Assembly: GCA_052103595.1 (NCBI GenBank)
Contig: JBQEKC010000002.1
Coordinates: 1-64,000, forward strand
Length of the DNA: 64,000 nt
Direction: 5' to 3'
Origin: CAMEGH01 sp052103595
GTDB lineage: Bacteria; Patescibacteriota; Saccharimonadia; Saccharimonadales; Saccharimonadaceae
Shown here one piece after another: positions 17,401 through 25,239 of this stretch (position 1 is its first letter; each line of letters begins with the position of its first letter). A model generated the notes under the pieces. It did not search any database. It was given only the letters and a program-made list of their open reading frames with translations, and was not told the DNA's origin. A program made the position numbers and the translations under genes.

Positions 17401-18025
17401 ATATTAGCATAAACAGCTGCAGAATGGCATTGATACCGCCTCCCATAATCTGCCCAATGACAGAACTTGCCAGCAGCACAACCGCAAATACTAAAATAAT
17501 ACCGTACTGCTCGATCACTTCCATCCCACGACGCACAAACTCTGGTGCTAGCGCATACAGCACACGAGACCCATCAAGCGGCGGCAATGGAATCATATTA
17601 AATACAAAGAAACCAAGATTGATCGAAACCGCTAACATCAATATAGATCCAACTCCTTCTAATGGCGAAAGATTAAAGATAGCCAAGATACCAAACAAAA
17701 TAAACGCAATAAAGAAGTTTGTCAGTGGACCAGCCAGGGCAATCAACGCCGCGCCCCATTCGTCATATTTTACACGATTTGGATTAAACGGCACCGGCTT
17801 TGCCCCACCAAAGACAGGACCACCGGCAATTGCCAGCAAAAGCGGTAAAAGAATCGTCATAAATGGATCGATGTGCTTAATTGGATTAAGCGTCAATCGC
17901 CCCTGTAATTTTGCCGTATCATCACCTAACCAATACCCCATGAAGGCATGCATCGCTTCGTGCAGTGTCATCGAAACAAGAATAATCCCCAAAACAGTGA
18001 CAAGATGAATAATATCAATTCCCAT
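17387..18025 (-). CDS. Site-2-type membrane metalloprotease (M50)
   Basis: 212 residues, five to six membrane helices. Zinc motif HEAMH near residue 22 (HExxH) and the third ligand in NMIPLPPLDGSRV near 145. This is the compact family without a PDZ domain, common in Gram-positive and CPR genomes. It probably cleaves membrane-embedded substrates such as anti-sigma factors or signal-peptide remnants; the substrate is unknown. Confidence 0.9.
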   Translation of the reverse strand: MGIDIIHLVTVLGIILVSMTLHEAMHAFMGYWLGDDTAKLQGRLTLNPIKHIDPFMTILLPLLLAIAGGPVFGGAKPVPFNPNRVKYDEWGAALIALAGPLTNFFIAFILFGILAIFNLSPLEGVGSILMLAVSINLGFFVFNMIPLPPLDGSRVLYALAPEFVRRGMEVIEQYGIILVFAVVLLASSVIGQIMGGGINAILQLFMLIFGVS

Positions 18026-18072
18026 TCCACTAGTATACCACGACCCAGCCGCAAGAGAGCGCTTGCTTTTGC

Positions 18073-18101
18073 TTGACGAAATACAGCAAAACAGTTACAA
18101 T
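18073..18101 (+). promoter_or_regulatory. rpmB promoter
   Basis: TTGACG (18073-18078), 17-bp spacer, TACAAT (18096-18101). The start is near 18108, leaving a leader of about 37 nt containing GGAAG before the ATG at 18145. Confidence 0.7.
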
Positions 18102-18144
18102 GGTACGGATTGATTAATTAACGTAAAAGAAGTGGAAGTAAACA

Positions 18145-18366
18145 ATGGCATCTCGATGTGATTTAACCGGCAAGCGTGCTCAACACGGCCACAACGTAAG
18201 CTTTAGCTTGCGCCGCACAAAGCGTACTTTCAAGCCAAACCTACAAAAGAAGACCTTTGTAGTTGATGGCCAGAAAGTCACTATGACACTGAGCACCCAA
18301 GCAATCCGCACACTCAAGAAAAAGGGACTTCTCCCAAAGAGTGGCAACGCAAAAGTAGAAGCGTAA
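18145..18366 (+). CDS. rpmB: 50S ribosomal protein L28
   Basis: 73 residues, MASRCDLTGKRAQHGHNVSFSLRRTKRTF, typical L28 with only one Cys at the N-terminus (zinc-free form). Monocistronic, with its own promoter and a strong terminator. Confidence 0.95.
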   Translation: MASRCDLTGKRAQHGHNVSFSLRRTKRTFKPNLQKKTFVVDGQKVTMTLSTQAIRTLKKKGLLPKSGNAKVEA

Positions 18367-18378
18367 ATAGCCCTACCA

Positions 18379-18413
18379 AAAATATCCGCATCATCTGATG
18401 CGGATATTTTTTA
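18379..18413 (+). terminator. rpmB terminator
   Basis: AATATCCGCATCA-tc-TGATGCGGATATT followed by TTTTTA, 13-bp stem. Confidence 0.9.
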
Positions 18414-18439
18414 TAACGCCTTTAGCGTAATGATCAGTG

Positions 18440-19078
18440 CTACGCAGTACGCGTAATACCGATCATTGTCATTGTTTCAGGCAAACTTGCCGCCGACTTA
18501 ACTTTGTATTTGGCAGTAATTTCTACTGGTGCACTTAATTCGTGATTAAATGTCTCGAGTGTATCTTGCGGCACCTCATACTTCATATCTTTATCTGCAA
18601 AATGTACGGGGATGACCGCTTTTGGCTCTACTTGGCGAACCACACCTACGGCGCTAGTTGCGTCAAGCGTATACCCACCGCCACCGACTGGCACGATAAG
18701 AATGTCAACGACACCAAGCGCTTCAAGCTGATCATCACTTAGCTTTGGTGCGACGTTTCCTAGAACAGCAATACGTACATCTTCAATTTCTATCCTATAG
18801 ATAGTTGCTAGTTTCTCATCTTTTTCAGTATCGATATGACGCTGAGCGGCAATCCCCTTGATAGAAAAGTTACCCACTTCATATTCACCCGGACCATCAA
18901 TCAAAAGCTTTTCACCTGCGCCGCGAACAGCAAGGCGCTCCTCTGTTGCCAGCTCCACGGTGTCTTTTACCTTCAGATCTTTCAGCCCTGCGACTGAAAG
19001 CTTTGGGTCAAGCACCACTGTTTCGTTTTTTGTCGATATAATAACCGCATTTGCGCCTTTGCATTCAATATCAAACAT
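18440..19078 (-). CDS. MBL-fold protein lacking the classic zinc motif
   Basis: 212 residues resembling the YtkL/UlaG-like branch of the metallo-beta-lactamase fold (DGPGEYEVGNFSIKGI, then PVGGGGYTLDATSAVGVVRQVEPKAVIPVHF). The HxHxDH metal motif of active family members is absent; only the late His (PVHF) is kept. It may be a non-hydrolytic or differently metallated relative. It lies 14 nt downstream of a wHTH regulator, probably in one transcript. Confidence 0.75.
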   Translation of the reverse strand: MFDIECKGANAVIISTKNETVVLDPKLSVAGLKDLKVKDTVELATEERLAVRGAGEKLLIDGPGEYEVGNFSIKGIAAQRHIDTEKDEKLATIYRIEIEDVRIAVLGNVAPKLSDDQLEALGVVDILIVPVGGGGYTLDATSAVGVVRQVEPKAVIPVHFADKDMKYEVPQDTLETFNHELSAPVEITAKYKVKSAASLPETMTMIGITRTA

Positions 19079-19092
19079 GTCCTATTCCTCCT

Positions 19093-19689
19093 CTACTTCT
19101 GACTTGTCAGTAAATGTTCAGTATCCACCAATACAGAATGCTTACTATTGATTATTTCGGTAATAAACTTATCGCGCACACTAAGGCGGTAATAAAACTC
19201 TTCGTACTTCATTGTCGCGTAGTTTATCTCGCGCCCTTCGTGCTCTTCGATGCGCTTTATTGCTAATTTTATCTTAGCAACAGGCAAATTACCAACCAGC
19301 AACAGGTCAACATTGCTCGTTGAGCCTTTTTCAAGCACGCCTGCAGCCACTGCAACACGCAAATGTGGCAATGCTATTACTGCCTTGCTCCAGTCGCTCT
19401 TGTCTGACGATACTTCCGGCAATGTTGCCATCTTTTGGTCAGAGAAGATCGCCCGTAGTGGTACATAAAACTCGTAACGTTGGTTTACTTCGTAGTAGAG
19501 TTTATTATCAGCGCTATCACTAATAATAATGCCCACCTTTAACATATTGGCTAGCTCACGACGTACAGAATTAATTTGCTCATCAATCAAACGAGTAATC
19601 TCGCGAACGTAGAATGATTTGCCTGGATTATTCATGAATAAATGCAGCAGCTTCACCCGTGTTTTTGAACCAAATAGTGCGTCGATCAT
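19093..19689 (-). CDS. Winged-helix regulator with a nucleotidyltransferase-like domain
   Basis: 198 residues. The N-terminal wHTH (residues about 1-75: KTRVKLLHLFMNNPGKSFYVREITRLI) is followed by a region like a minimal nucleotidyltransferase (EKGSTSNVDLLLVG near 120-133), where the first catalytic acid of the GS...DxD motif is Asn, so it is probably inactive. This architecture is common in Patescibacteria. Regulator of unknown targets; the MBL gene downstream is an obvious candidate. Confidence 0.75.
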   Translation of the reverse strand: MIDALFGSKTRVKLLHLFMNNPGKSFYVREITRLIDEQINSVRRELANMLKVGIIISDSADNKLYYEVNQRYEFYVPLRAIFSDQKMATLPEVSSDKSDWSKAVIALPHLRVAVAAGVLEKGSTSNVDLLLVGNLPVAKIKLAIKRIEEHEGREINYATMKYEEFYYRLSVRDKFITEIINSKHSVLVDTEHLLTSQK

Positions 19690-19726
19690 ATGTTTGTCTC
19701 TTACTTATCCCTTTGTATGTATTGTA

Positions 19727-20620
19727 TCACAAGCTACCCTGCTGCGCGAGTTTTTGTGCTAAATAGTGTTCAGCATCTGCAAGGGTCGCCCACAGCAGGT
19801 ACGGGTTGCGCCGAAACCATGTTAACTGGCGTTTTGCGAGGTGCCAGTCGCTGCGACGACAGGCTTCTTGTAGTTCCGTTGCTGTTAGCTCACCTGTAAC
19901 ATATTTTCGTACGAGCGGATACACATTACCTGTCATCGCCTCACTTTCCCAGCCATACTTTTTGCCCAATAACTTTGCTTCTTCTACAACACCGTTGGTA
20001 AATAACTGTTCAGTCCTGTACTCAATTCTTGTTCGGAGCGTGCGCTTTTCTGTTGCAATTCCAACAATAAGAGCATGTGGAATTGGCGTCGTATTTCTAG
20101 AGTTGCTTATGCTTTTTTGTTCAATTGCGCGAATAACATAGCGTTTGTTCCACCTGTTTTCTGGTAATAAAATGTTGTTTTTGTTGCAATGGTTATGTAG
20201 CTCCGGGAGCGTCATAGTCTCAAGTTCACGGCGCACTACTTCATTTGCCCGTGCGCCAAAGCCGTAATCGAAGACTACTGCATCAATATACAGCCCTGTA
20301 CCACCAACCAAAAATGGCACCCTACCACGTGAACGAATTTCTGCAATCTTTGCTACTGCGTATCGTTTAAAATCCGCCGCCGAAAAAGTTTCGCCCGGGG
20401 CTACAATATCTAAACCCCAATGTGGTACGCCGATCCGCTCTTCTGCACTCGGCTTGGCCGTGCCAATATCCATATCTTTGTAAATCGTACGGCTATCGGC
20501 ACAGATGATCTCCCCACCAAATTGCTGAGCAAGCGTAATTGCCAGCGCTGTTTTACCACTGGCGGTTGGCCCAGCGATCACGACCAGCGGCAGGTGCTGT
20601 TTTACCGATTCGGGCACCAT
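19727..20620 (-). CDS. miaA: tRNA dimethylallyltransferase
   Basis: About 297 residues. P-loop GPTASGKT near residue 17, DSRTIYKDMDIGTAKPSAEE, GGTGLYIDAVV, and the C-terminal R-rich WHLAKRQLTWFRR. It makes i6A37 in tRNAs reading UNN codons. The start at 20620 is preferred (GGAG 5 nt upstream) over 20650; it overlaps the end of the alkyltransferase-like gene by 19 nt, so it is coupled to it. Confidence 0.94.
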   Translation of the reverse strand: MVPESVKQHLPLVVIAGPTASGKTALAITLAQQFGGEIICADSRTIYKDMDIGTAKPSAEERIGVPHWGLDIVAPGETFSAADFKRYAVAKIAEIRSRGRVPFLVGGTGLYIDAVVFDYGFGARANEVVRRELETMTLPELHNHCNKNNILLPENRWNKRYVIRAIEQKSISNSRNTTPIPHALIVGIATEKRTLRTRIEYRTEQLFTNGVVEEAKLLGKKYGWESEAMTGNVYPLVRKYVTGELTATELQEACRRSDWHLAKRQLTWFRRNPYLLWATLADAEHYLAQKLAQQGSL

Positions 20621-20967
20621 CGTCGCTCCGCAAACTCTTTTACACGCCATTGCTCATCACAATCGATGCCGTCCTGGGAAAGTAGCTGGCGCTGCACATC
20701 CTGCCCACCAGGAAAGCCCACCGCTAGCCCGCCCTGGGCATTCACCAACCGGTGCCACGGCAGCCCCGTCGAACCAGTGTGCGCAATGCCGCCCACGATT
20801 CGCGCCGCCCTAGGATAGCCGGCCAGCGCCGCCAAATCACCATATGTCGTCACTTTGTCGTTGGGCAATTCTGCCATCAAGACGTAGACCTTTTCGCGCA
20901 AATCACGCCCGCCCGCCTTACGCGCAGCCGGTTCAGTAGCAAGCCCGTCGTCAAATGGGTCGTGCAT
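20602..20967 (-). CDS. Alkyltransferase-like DNA-binding protein (ATL)
   Basis: 121 residues of the Ogt/MGMT DNA-binding fold: TTYGDLAALAGYPRAARIVGGIAH, then PWHRLVNAQGG. The catalytic PCHR motif reads PWHR (Trp71), the hallmark of ATL proteins, which bind O6-alkylguanine and hand it to nucleotide excision repair instead of removing the alkyl group. Its ATG is 1 nt after the thrS stop, so thrS-atl-miaA form one operon. Confidence 0.88.
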   Translation of the reverse strand: MHDPFDDGLATEPAARKAGGRDLREKVYVLMAELPNDKVTTYGDLAALAGYPRAARIVGGIAHTGSTGLPWHRLVNAQGGLAVGFPGGQDVQRQLLSQDGIDCDEQWRVKEFAERRWCPNR

Positions 20968-20968
20968 G

Positions 20969-22780
20969 TTACAGCCCCTTCAAATACTCCGCCAGCCGTT
21001 CGAGCGCTACTTTTTCTTCGCCCGCCTGCGTACGCACGCTTACTTCGCGAGCTTCTTTATCCTTCGGCCCAACAATCAATTGCACAGGAATTTTTGCGGC
21101 AGTGGCTTCGCGAATCTTCTTGCCCAATGATTCATTGCGACCGTCTGTTGTAAATCGTACTTCGTTATATTTAACAGGCTGCATCAGCACTACCTCTGAT
21201 AAAATCGATGTTATTTCTTCAACATAGTCCAGCACCGTGTCGTTGATAGTTAAAATACGCACTTGTTCTGGCGCCGCCCACAATGGGAACCAGCCGCCTG
21301 TGTGTTCGATGAAGACGCTTAAGAATCGCTCGATCGAGCCAAGCAGCGCACAGTGAATCATCACCGGCCGTTGTTTCGAACTATCATCCGCCGTGTATTC
21401 CAAGCCGAAGCGCTCTGGCTGCACAAAGTCGAGCTGTACAGTGGCTACTTGGTGTTCGCGGCCAATTGCATCCGTCGCCATAAAGTCGATTTTTGGGCCA
21501 TAAAACGCCGCTTCACCTTCTTCTTCGAAGAAGTCGAGCTCATTCGCTTCCACCGCCGCTTTCAGTTGTTGTTGTGCAGATTGCCACAACGCTGGCTCAC
21601 CAAGGTAACCATCGCTCTCATCGCGGTAGCTGAGACGTACACGCAACGGCATCCCAATCGTGCCATACAGTTCACGCGCTGCCGCTAGCAACCCGTTAAT
21701 TTCTTGCTCGATTTGATCCGGCCGCGCAAATACGTGGCTGTCATCTTGCGTCAGCGAGCGCACACGGTTCAATCCGCCCAACTCACCCGTCTTTTCATCA
21801 CGGTAATCAGTCGTTGTTTCAAGATAGCGCACTGGCATATCTCGGTAACTACGTGGCTGCGACGCAAAAATCTGCGTATGATGCGGGCAGTTCATTGGCT
21901 TTAACGCCATTTCGTCGCTGGTTTCTTGGCTTTGCACCAAAAACAGCTCTTCGCCAAACTTCGCCCAGTGGCCACTGGCTTCGTACAAATCTTTTTTAGT
22001 AATGTGCGGCGTCCATACTTTTCGGAAACCGTGCGCTTGGCGTAATTGGTTTGAATATTGCGCCACAATATCGCGCAGCACCGTGCCGCGTGGCGTAAAC
22101 ATTGGTAAGCCAACGCCAACCAGCTGCGACGTCGTATATAAATCAAGCTCCTTGCCAAGTTTGCGGTGATCGCGCTGCTTGGCAAGCTCAAGCCGTTCAA
22201 GATATACATCCAGCTCTTCTTGTGTCGCAAACGCCACACCATACAGCCGCTGCATTTGCGGGTTCTTTTCGTTCCCACGCCAGTAGGCACCAGCTACGCG
22301 CATGAGCTTAAAGGCGCCCACCTCTTTGGTAGTTGCCACGTGCGGACCGCGGCACAAATCCTTAAATGTGCCGTTCGTGTAAAACGACACTTCGTCGAGC
22401 GCTGCACCAGCCTCAGCAATCGTGCCCATTTCGCTCGCATCAAGGTCTTTCGCGACCGTTGTGCCGGCGCGCTTCAAATCGTTGAGCAACTCTGCCTTAT
22501 ACGGCTGGTTGGCTTCTTCCGCCCAGGCAATCGCTTCGTCAATCGGGCACTTTTCGCACACAAATTCTTGCTTTTCGGCAATAATACGGCGCATAGTTTT
22601 TTCGATCTTGCCAAAATTCTGTTCGCTAATCTTAGTATCACCTAGGTCGATATCGTAATAAAACCCATTCTCTACCACTGGGCCAATGCCAAATTTTGCC
22701 GCCGGCCAAATACGCTGCACCGCCGCCGCAGTAATGTGCGCCAGGCTGTGGCGCATAGCGTAAAGTTGTTGATCATCCAT
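20969..22780 (-). CDS. thrS: Threonyl-tRNA synthetase without TGS domain
   Basis: About 603 residues. It starts at once in the editing domain (HSLAH, residues 11-15, and DLCRGPH) and continues with the class II core (motif 2 region YRDEKTGELGG, motif 3 GSIERFLSVFIEH) and the anticodon-binding domain. The N-terminal TGS domain present in E. coli ThrRS is missing. Start ATG 22780 is chosen because AAAAGGAG lies 6-7 nt before; the longer frame would run into the leader. Controlled by the T-box upstream. Confidence 0.95.
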   Translation of the reverse strand: MDDQQLYAMRHSLAHITAAAVQRIWPAAKFGIGPVVENGFYYDIDLGDTKISEQNFGKIEKTMRRIIAEKQEFVCEKCPIDEAIAWAEEANQPYKAELLNDLKRAGTTVAKDLDASEMGTIAEAGAALDEVSFYTNGTFKDLCRGPHVATTKEVGAFKLMRVAGAYWRGNEKNPQMQRLYGVAFATQEELDVYLERLELAKQRDHRKLGKELDLYTTSQLVGVGLPMFTPRGTVLRDIVAQYSNQLRQAHGFRKVWTPHITKKDLYEASGHWAKFGEELFLVQSQETSDEMALKPMNCPHHTQIFASQPRSYRDMPVRYLETTTDYRDEKTGELGGLNRVRSLTQDDSHVFARPDQIEQEINGLLAAARELYGTIGMPLRVRLSYRDESDGYLGEPALWQSAQQQLKAAVEANELDFFEEEGEAAFYGPKIDFMATDAIGREHQVATVQLDFVQPERFGLEYTADDSSKQRPVMIHCALLGSIERFLSVFIEHTGGWFPLWAAPEQVRILTINDTVLDYVEEITSILSEVVLMQPVKYNEVRFTTDGRNESLGKKIREATAAKIPVQLIVGPKDKEAREVSVRTQAGEEKVALERLAEYLKGL

Positions 22781-22810
22781 ATATTGCTCCTTTTGATTAC
22801 TGTGATAGAT

Positions 22811-22980
22811 AAAAGAAAAACATGCGACGAATAGATTTAATATGTATTCAATCCATTTATCGCATGTCTCGGGTCTGTGTTTTGCAGACGGTTCCACCGG
22901 ACTTTTACTTATGAAGCAGTGTTATCGCACACTCCTACGCCTGGCGAAGCTCGGCGGATGGTTAGGCCGCGTCATTGCTT
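22811..22980 (-). promoter_or_regulatory. T-box riboswitch controlling thrS
   Basis: The leader RNA begins with the closing helix of stem I, AAGCAATG/CACTGCTT (22980-22973 with 22921-22914); a candidate Thr specifier ACC lies inside (CTAACCATCC). The antiterminator helix A1 is GTCCGG/CCGAGAC (22902-22897 with 22872-22866, one bulged A), the T-box bulge is TGGAACC (22896-22890), and helix A2 is GTCTG/CAGAC (22889-22885 with 22877-22873). The competing terminator is ACATGCGA/TCGCATGT (22867-22860 with 22827-22820) followed by TTTTTCTTTT. The UGGA of the bulge matches the UCCA 3' end of the tRNA-Thr at 27273-27348. Stem I is short and stem II is not visible. Confidence 0.88.
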
Positions 22981-22986
22981 GGTTTT

Positions 22987-23016
22987 ATTTTAGCGCATTA
23001 CCCCTGTTTTTTGCAA
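22987..23016 (-). promoter_or_regulatory. thrS promoter
   Basis: Minus strand: TTGCAA (23016-23011), 18-bp spacer, TAAAAT (22992-22987). The start near 22980 coincides with the first base of T-box stem I. Confidence 0.7.
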
Positions 23017-23064
23017 ATGAAGTCACAAAAGTTTATATAACCACCTGCTATACTGGTAGGCAGT

Positions 23065-23676
23065 ATGACAAAAGGAATTATTTATGTAATGACGACTGCT
23101 GTTTCTGGTTTAGTAAAAATTGGCAAAACCGGTACAAAAAACTATGGAGAGCGCATGCGCTTTCTTGAAGCAAATGGCTACTATAATGTGGCTGGATTAA
23201 AGCGATTTTTTGCGATTGAACTTGAGGAATACGATGACAAGGAGAGTCTGTTGCATGAAATTTTCAGCAAACACCAAGTTGGAAACAGCGAACTTTTTGC
23301 CCTTGACCAAGAAGTAGTACAACAACTGCTTCTTTCTTTTGAAGGATCTATTGTTTACCCCGAGCGAATCAACAAAGAAAAAGCGTTCGATACAGTCGCC
23401 ACCTCCCGAAAACAAAGTGCCCTGTTTAGTTTCTATAGAAAAGGACTCCGCAATGGTGATACGGTGCATTTTATACCCGACCAAAGCATTACTGCAGTTA
23501 TCGTAGGTGAGCGAGAAGTTGACTACGAAGGCCAGGTGTGGAAATTATCGCCCCTGACGTATAAGTTGTTTGAAATACAAGGAAAACTCAATAGTAGCGG
23601 CGCATACCAAGGCGCAAACTACTGGCAATTCGATAATAAAAAATTAAAAGACATGCCAGACGTCTCGCGCGAATAG
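23065..23676 (+). CDS. T5orf172 (GIY-YIG-like) domain protein with RAMA-like C-terminus
   Basis: 203 residues. Residues 1-95 match the T5orf172/MUG113 version of the GIY-YIG nuclease fold (YVMTTAVSGLVKIGKTG, ERMRFLEANGYY, LLHEIFSKH, ELFAL). The C-terminal about 75 residues (LRNGDTVHFIPDQ...DYEGQVWKLSPLTYKL) resemble the RAMA/DUF4357 domain found with modification enzymes. It probably recognises or nicks DNA. An extended -10 TGCTATACT ends 10 nt before the ATG, with no SD, so the transcript is probably leaderless. Divergent from thrS. Confidence 0.7.
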   Translation: MTKGIIYVMTTAVSGLVKIGKTGTKNYGERMRFLEANGYYNVAGLKRFFAIELEEYDDKESLLHEIFSKHQVGNSELFALDQEVVQQLLLSFEGSIVYPERINKEKAFDTVATSRKQSALFSFYRKGLRNGDTVHFIPDQSITAVIVGEREVDYEGQVWKLSPLTYKLFEIQGKLNSSGAYQGANYWQFDNKKLKDMPDVSRE

Positions 23677-23736
23677 CCCGCTAAAATTGCTACCATTGCA
23701 TTCCTCGCCCCTGTTTGCTACTATTAATTGTAGTCT

Positions 23737-23813
23737 GGACGATTAGCTCAGTTGGCTAGAGCACCACATTGACGTTGTGGGGGTCAGAGGTTCGAGTCCT
23801 CTATCGTCCACCA
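23737..23813 (+). tRNA. tRNA-Val (GAC)
   Basis: Cloverleaf of 77 nt with encoded CCA. Acceptor GGACGAT/ATCGTCC with A73, anticodon arm CCACA-TTGACGT-TGTGG, anticodon GAC at 23771-23773, T-loop TTCGAGT. Confidence 0.97.
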
Positions 23814-23825
23814 AACACGCTACAC

Positions 23826-23849
23826 CCCTCGCAAGAGGGTTTGTTTTTT
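23826..23849 (+). terminator. tRNA-Val terminator
   Basis: CCCTC-gcaa-GAGGG followed by TTTGTTTTTT. Confidence 0.75.
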
Positions 23850-23911
23850 ATATAAAATATGGTACTATAGCAGTGTTCACAGTTCTTTCACACAATGATT
23901 GGAGAAACGCC

Positions 23912-24280
23912 ATGATGGTCTTTTTTGGCCTCTACCCGGCAGTTTGCTTTATGGTAATAGTGGCTGCCGTAGCAATCGAAAGTGGCACGTCAATCGACTC
24001 GCGCAGTATGCTCCCCAGCAGGCCAAGTTGCAAGCAGAAAGCCAGCGCCTACTACGCAAACCTGCGTGGAACCTTTCAAGCCATATGGTATGGATTTGCT
24101 CTTTGCACATTCGTTGCGATGGCAGTATGGGTATGGCACTGGTTCACAGCACCAAGTAGCGAAAGAGAAACTTTATTCTTTGCGCTACAGGTCGTCGAAA
24201 CGATCGTGATTGCAACATTCATCGGTATGCTCTACCGGCGAGAGCGCAAACGAGCACACGACTTTCGCCCCTTCTACTAG
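23912..24280 (+). CDS. Small three-helix membrane protein, unknown
   Basis: 122 residues from ATG 23912, chosen for GGAG 7 nt upstream; the frame extends back into the tRNA but that part cannot be coding. Hydrophobic segments lie at about 2-24, 55-77 and 90-108, with a basic tail (RRERKRAHDFRPFY). No family recognised. Followed by a strong terminator. Confidence 0.65.
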   Translation: MMVFFGLYPAVCFMVIVAAVAIESGTSIDSRSMLPSRPSCKQKASAYYANLRGTFQAIWYGFALCTFVAMAVWVWHWFTAPSSERETLFFALQVVETIVIATFIGMLYRRERKRAHDFRPFY

Positions 24281-24292
24281 ACAGACTGTGAC

Positions 24293-24320
24293 AGGCACCT
24301 CATTACTGAGGTGCCTTTTT
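24293..24320 (+). terminator. Terminator
   Basis: AGGCACCTCA-TTAC-TGAGGTGCCT then TTTTTC; 10-bp stem. Confidence 0.9.
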
Positions 24321-24415
24321 CTTTTCCCACACATTACCAGAGTTATCCACATCACTTTTGTCTTAAAATACCTCTGTTTATACTCCTTATGATATATAGC
24401 AAAAATAACTAGCTA

Positions 24416-24444
24416 TTGACAATTTATAAAGCTTATGCTATATT
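24416..24444 (+). promoter_or_regulatory. Near-consensus promoter of the 38-residue ORF
   Basis: TTGACA (24416-24421), 17-bp spacer, TATATT (24439-24444), 6 nt before the ATG at 24451. The predicted transcript starts at or within 1-2 nt of the start codon. Confidence 0.8.
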
Positions 24445-24450
24445 AAGAAC

Positions 24451-24567
24451 ATGGCTGATACAAAACACGTAAAACAAACACGTAAGCCGTCTGAACTCGA
24501 GCGGTACCAACTCAACTTTGAGTATGATATGCCGATTACTGAAGTTCGGAAAAAATACAAAAAATAG
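24451..24567 (+). CDS. 38-residue basic protein, unknown (leaderless)
   Basis: Encodes MADTKHVKQTRKPSELERYQ followed by 18 more residues, ending VRKKYKK; highly charged, no membrane segment. It has a near-perfect promoter 6 nt upstream, no SD, and an intrinsic terminator 27 nt after the stop, so it is a complete single-gene unit. Lies upstream of nrdR. No homologue recognised. Confidence 0.6.
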   Translation: MADTKHVKQTRKPSELERYQLNFEYDMPITEVRKKYKK

Positions 24568-24593
24568 CTGCGTTCACATTTAAACGAGCTTTT

Positions 24594-24624
24594 CCACCAG
24601 GGCCCCTTTCGCCTGGTGGTTTTT
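24594..24624 (+). terminator. Terminator of the 38-residue ORF
   Basis: CCACCAGG (24594-24601), 10-nt loop, CCTGGTGG (24612-24619), then TTTTTC. Confidence 0.9.
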
Positions 24625-24720
24625 CGTTGGAAAACTATTCTTCACCGTTTTCAAAAGGTTTCCACATAGCCACAAGCTTTTCCACTAGTATTTTTAATAG
24701 CTATATGACAATATATATAC

Positions 24721-25239
24721 ATGATTTGTATTTATTGTTTCCACATGAAAACTCGCGTCAGTAACTCTCGGCCCCACAAAAAGCAATCGCAGGTGTGGCG
24801 CAGACGCCAATGCCCGCAGTGCGAGACTATCTTTACGACATATGAGCGCCCTGCGAGCGACGACCTTATCGTGACGAACAACGTCGCTACAACATGCGAA
24901 CAATTCAACATCGGTAAGCTCACTCTGAGTATTGCGCGCGCCGCCCAGCATGACCAAAAGCAAGCAGAATACGACAGTTTTGCACTCGCCTCCACTATCG
25001 AACTAGAGCTCCTGTCACTGGCTGCCACTCGTAGTGTGCCTAACAAAAAAGATCCGATTCAACTACGGATCTCTTCTGCAGATATTGCTCGTACTGCTCA
25101 TACGGTTCTGAGGCGGTTCGACGAGCTAACTGGCATGCAATATGCCATGCAGCACAAGCTGGTTACTTCGGTCCGACGACGCGGTCGGCCTTCCACCATT
25201 GCCACCACCGACGGCGAGAGCCCCGCTGCGCGCGATTAA
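24721..25239 (+). CDS. nrdR: NrdR-type ribonucleotide reductase repressor
   Basis: 172 residues. Zinc ribbon C3-x2-C6...C31-x2-C34 with the RRRQCPQC and FTTYE motifs, then a divergent ATP-cone (about 50-145) and a basic tail (RRRGRP). Such proteins sense dATP/ATP and repress nrd genes. No nrd gene is in the window. A TATATG/TATATA-rich stretch lies directly before the ATG and no SD is present. The last 77 nt overlap the converging glycosyltransferase gene. Confidence 0.88.
   Translation: MICIYCFHMKTRVSNSRPHKKQSQVWRRRQCPQCETIFTTYERPASDDLIVTNNVATTCEQFNIGKLTLSIARAAQHDQKQAEYDSFALASTIELELLSLAATRSVPNKKDPIQLRISSADIARTAHTVLRRFDELTGMQYAMQHKLVTSVRRRGRPSTIATTDGESPAARD

Noticed and set aside
23777..23911. 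Upstream extension of the small membrane protein into tRNA-Val
   Set aside because: The frame is open through the tRNA, but a good SD and ATG at 23912 and the tRNA terminator exclude it.
24336..24350. TTATCCACA, a DnaA-box-like site, with further TTTTCCAC motifs to 24690
   Set aside because: Too few and unevenly spaced, with no dnaA/dnaN or AT-rich unwinding element; not enough to call an origin.
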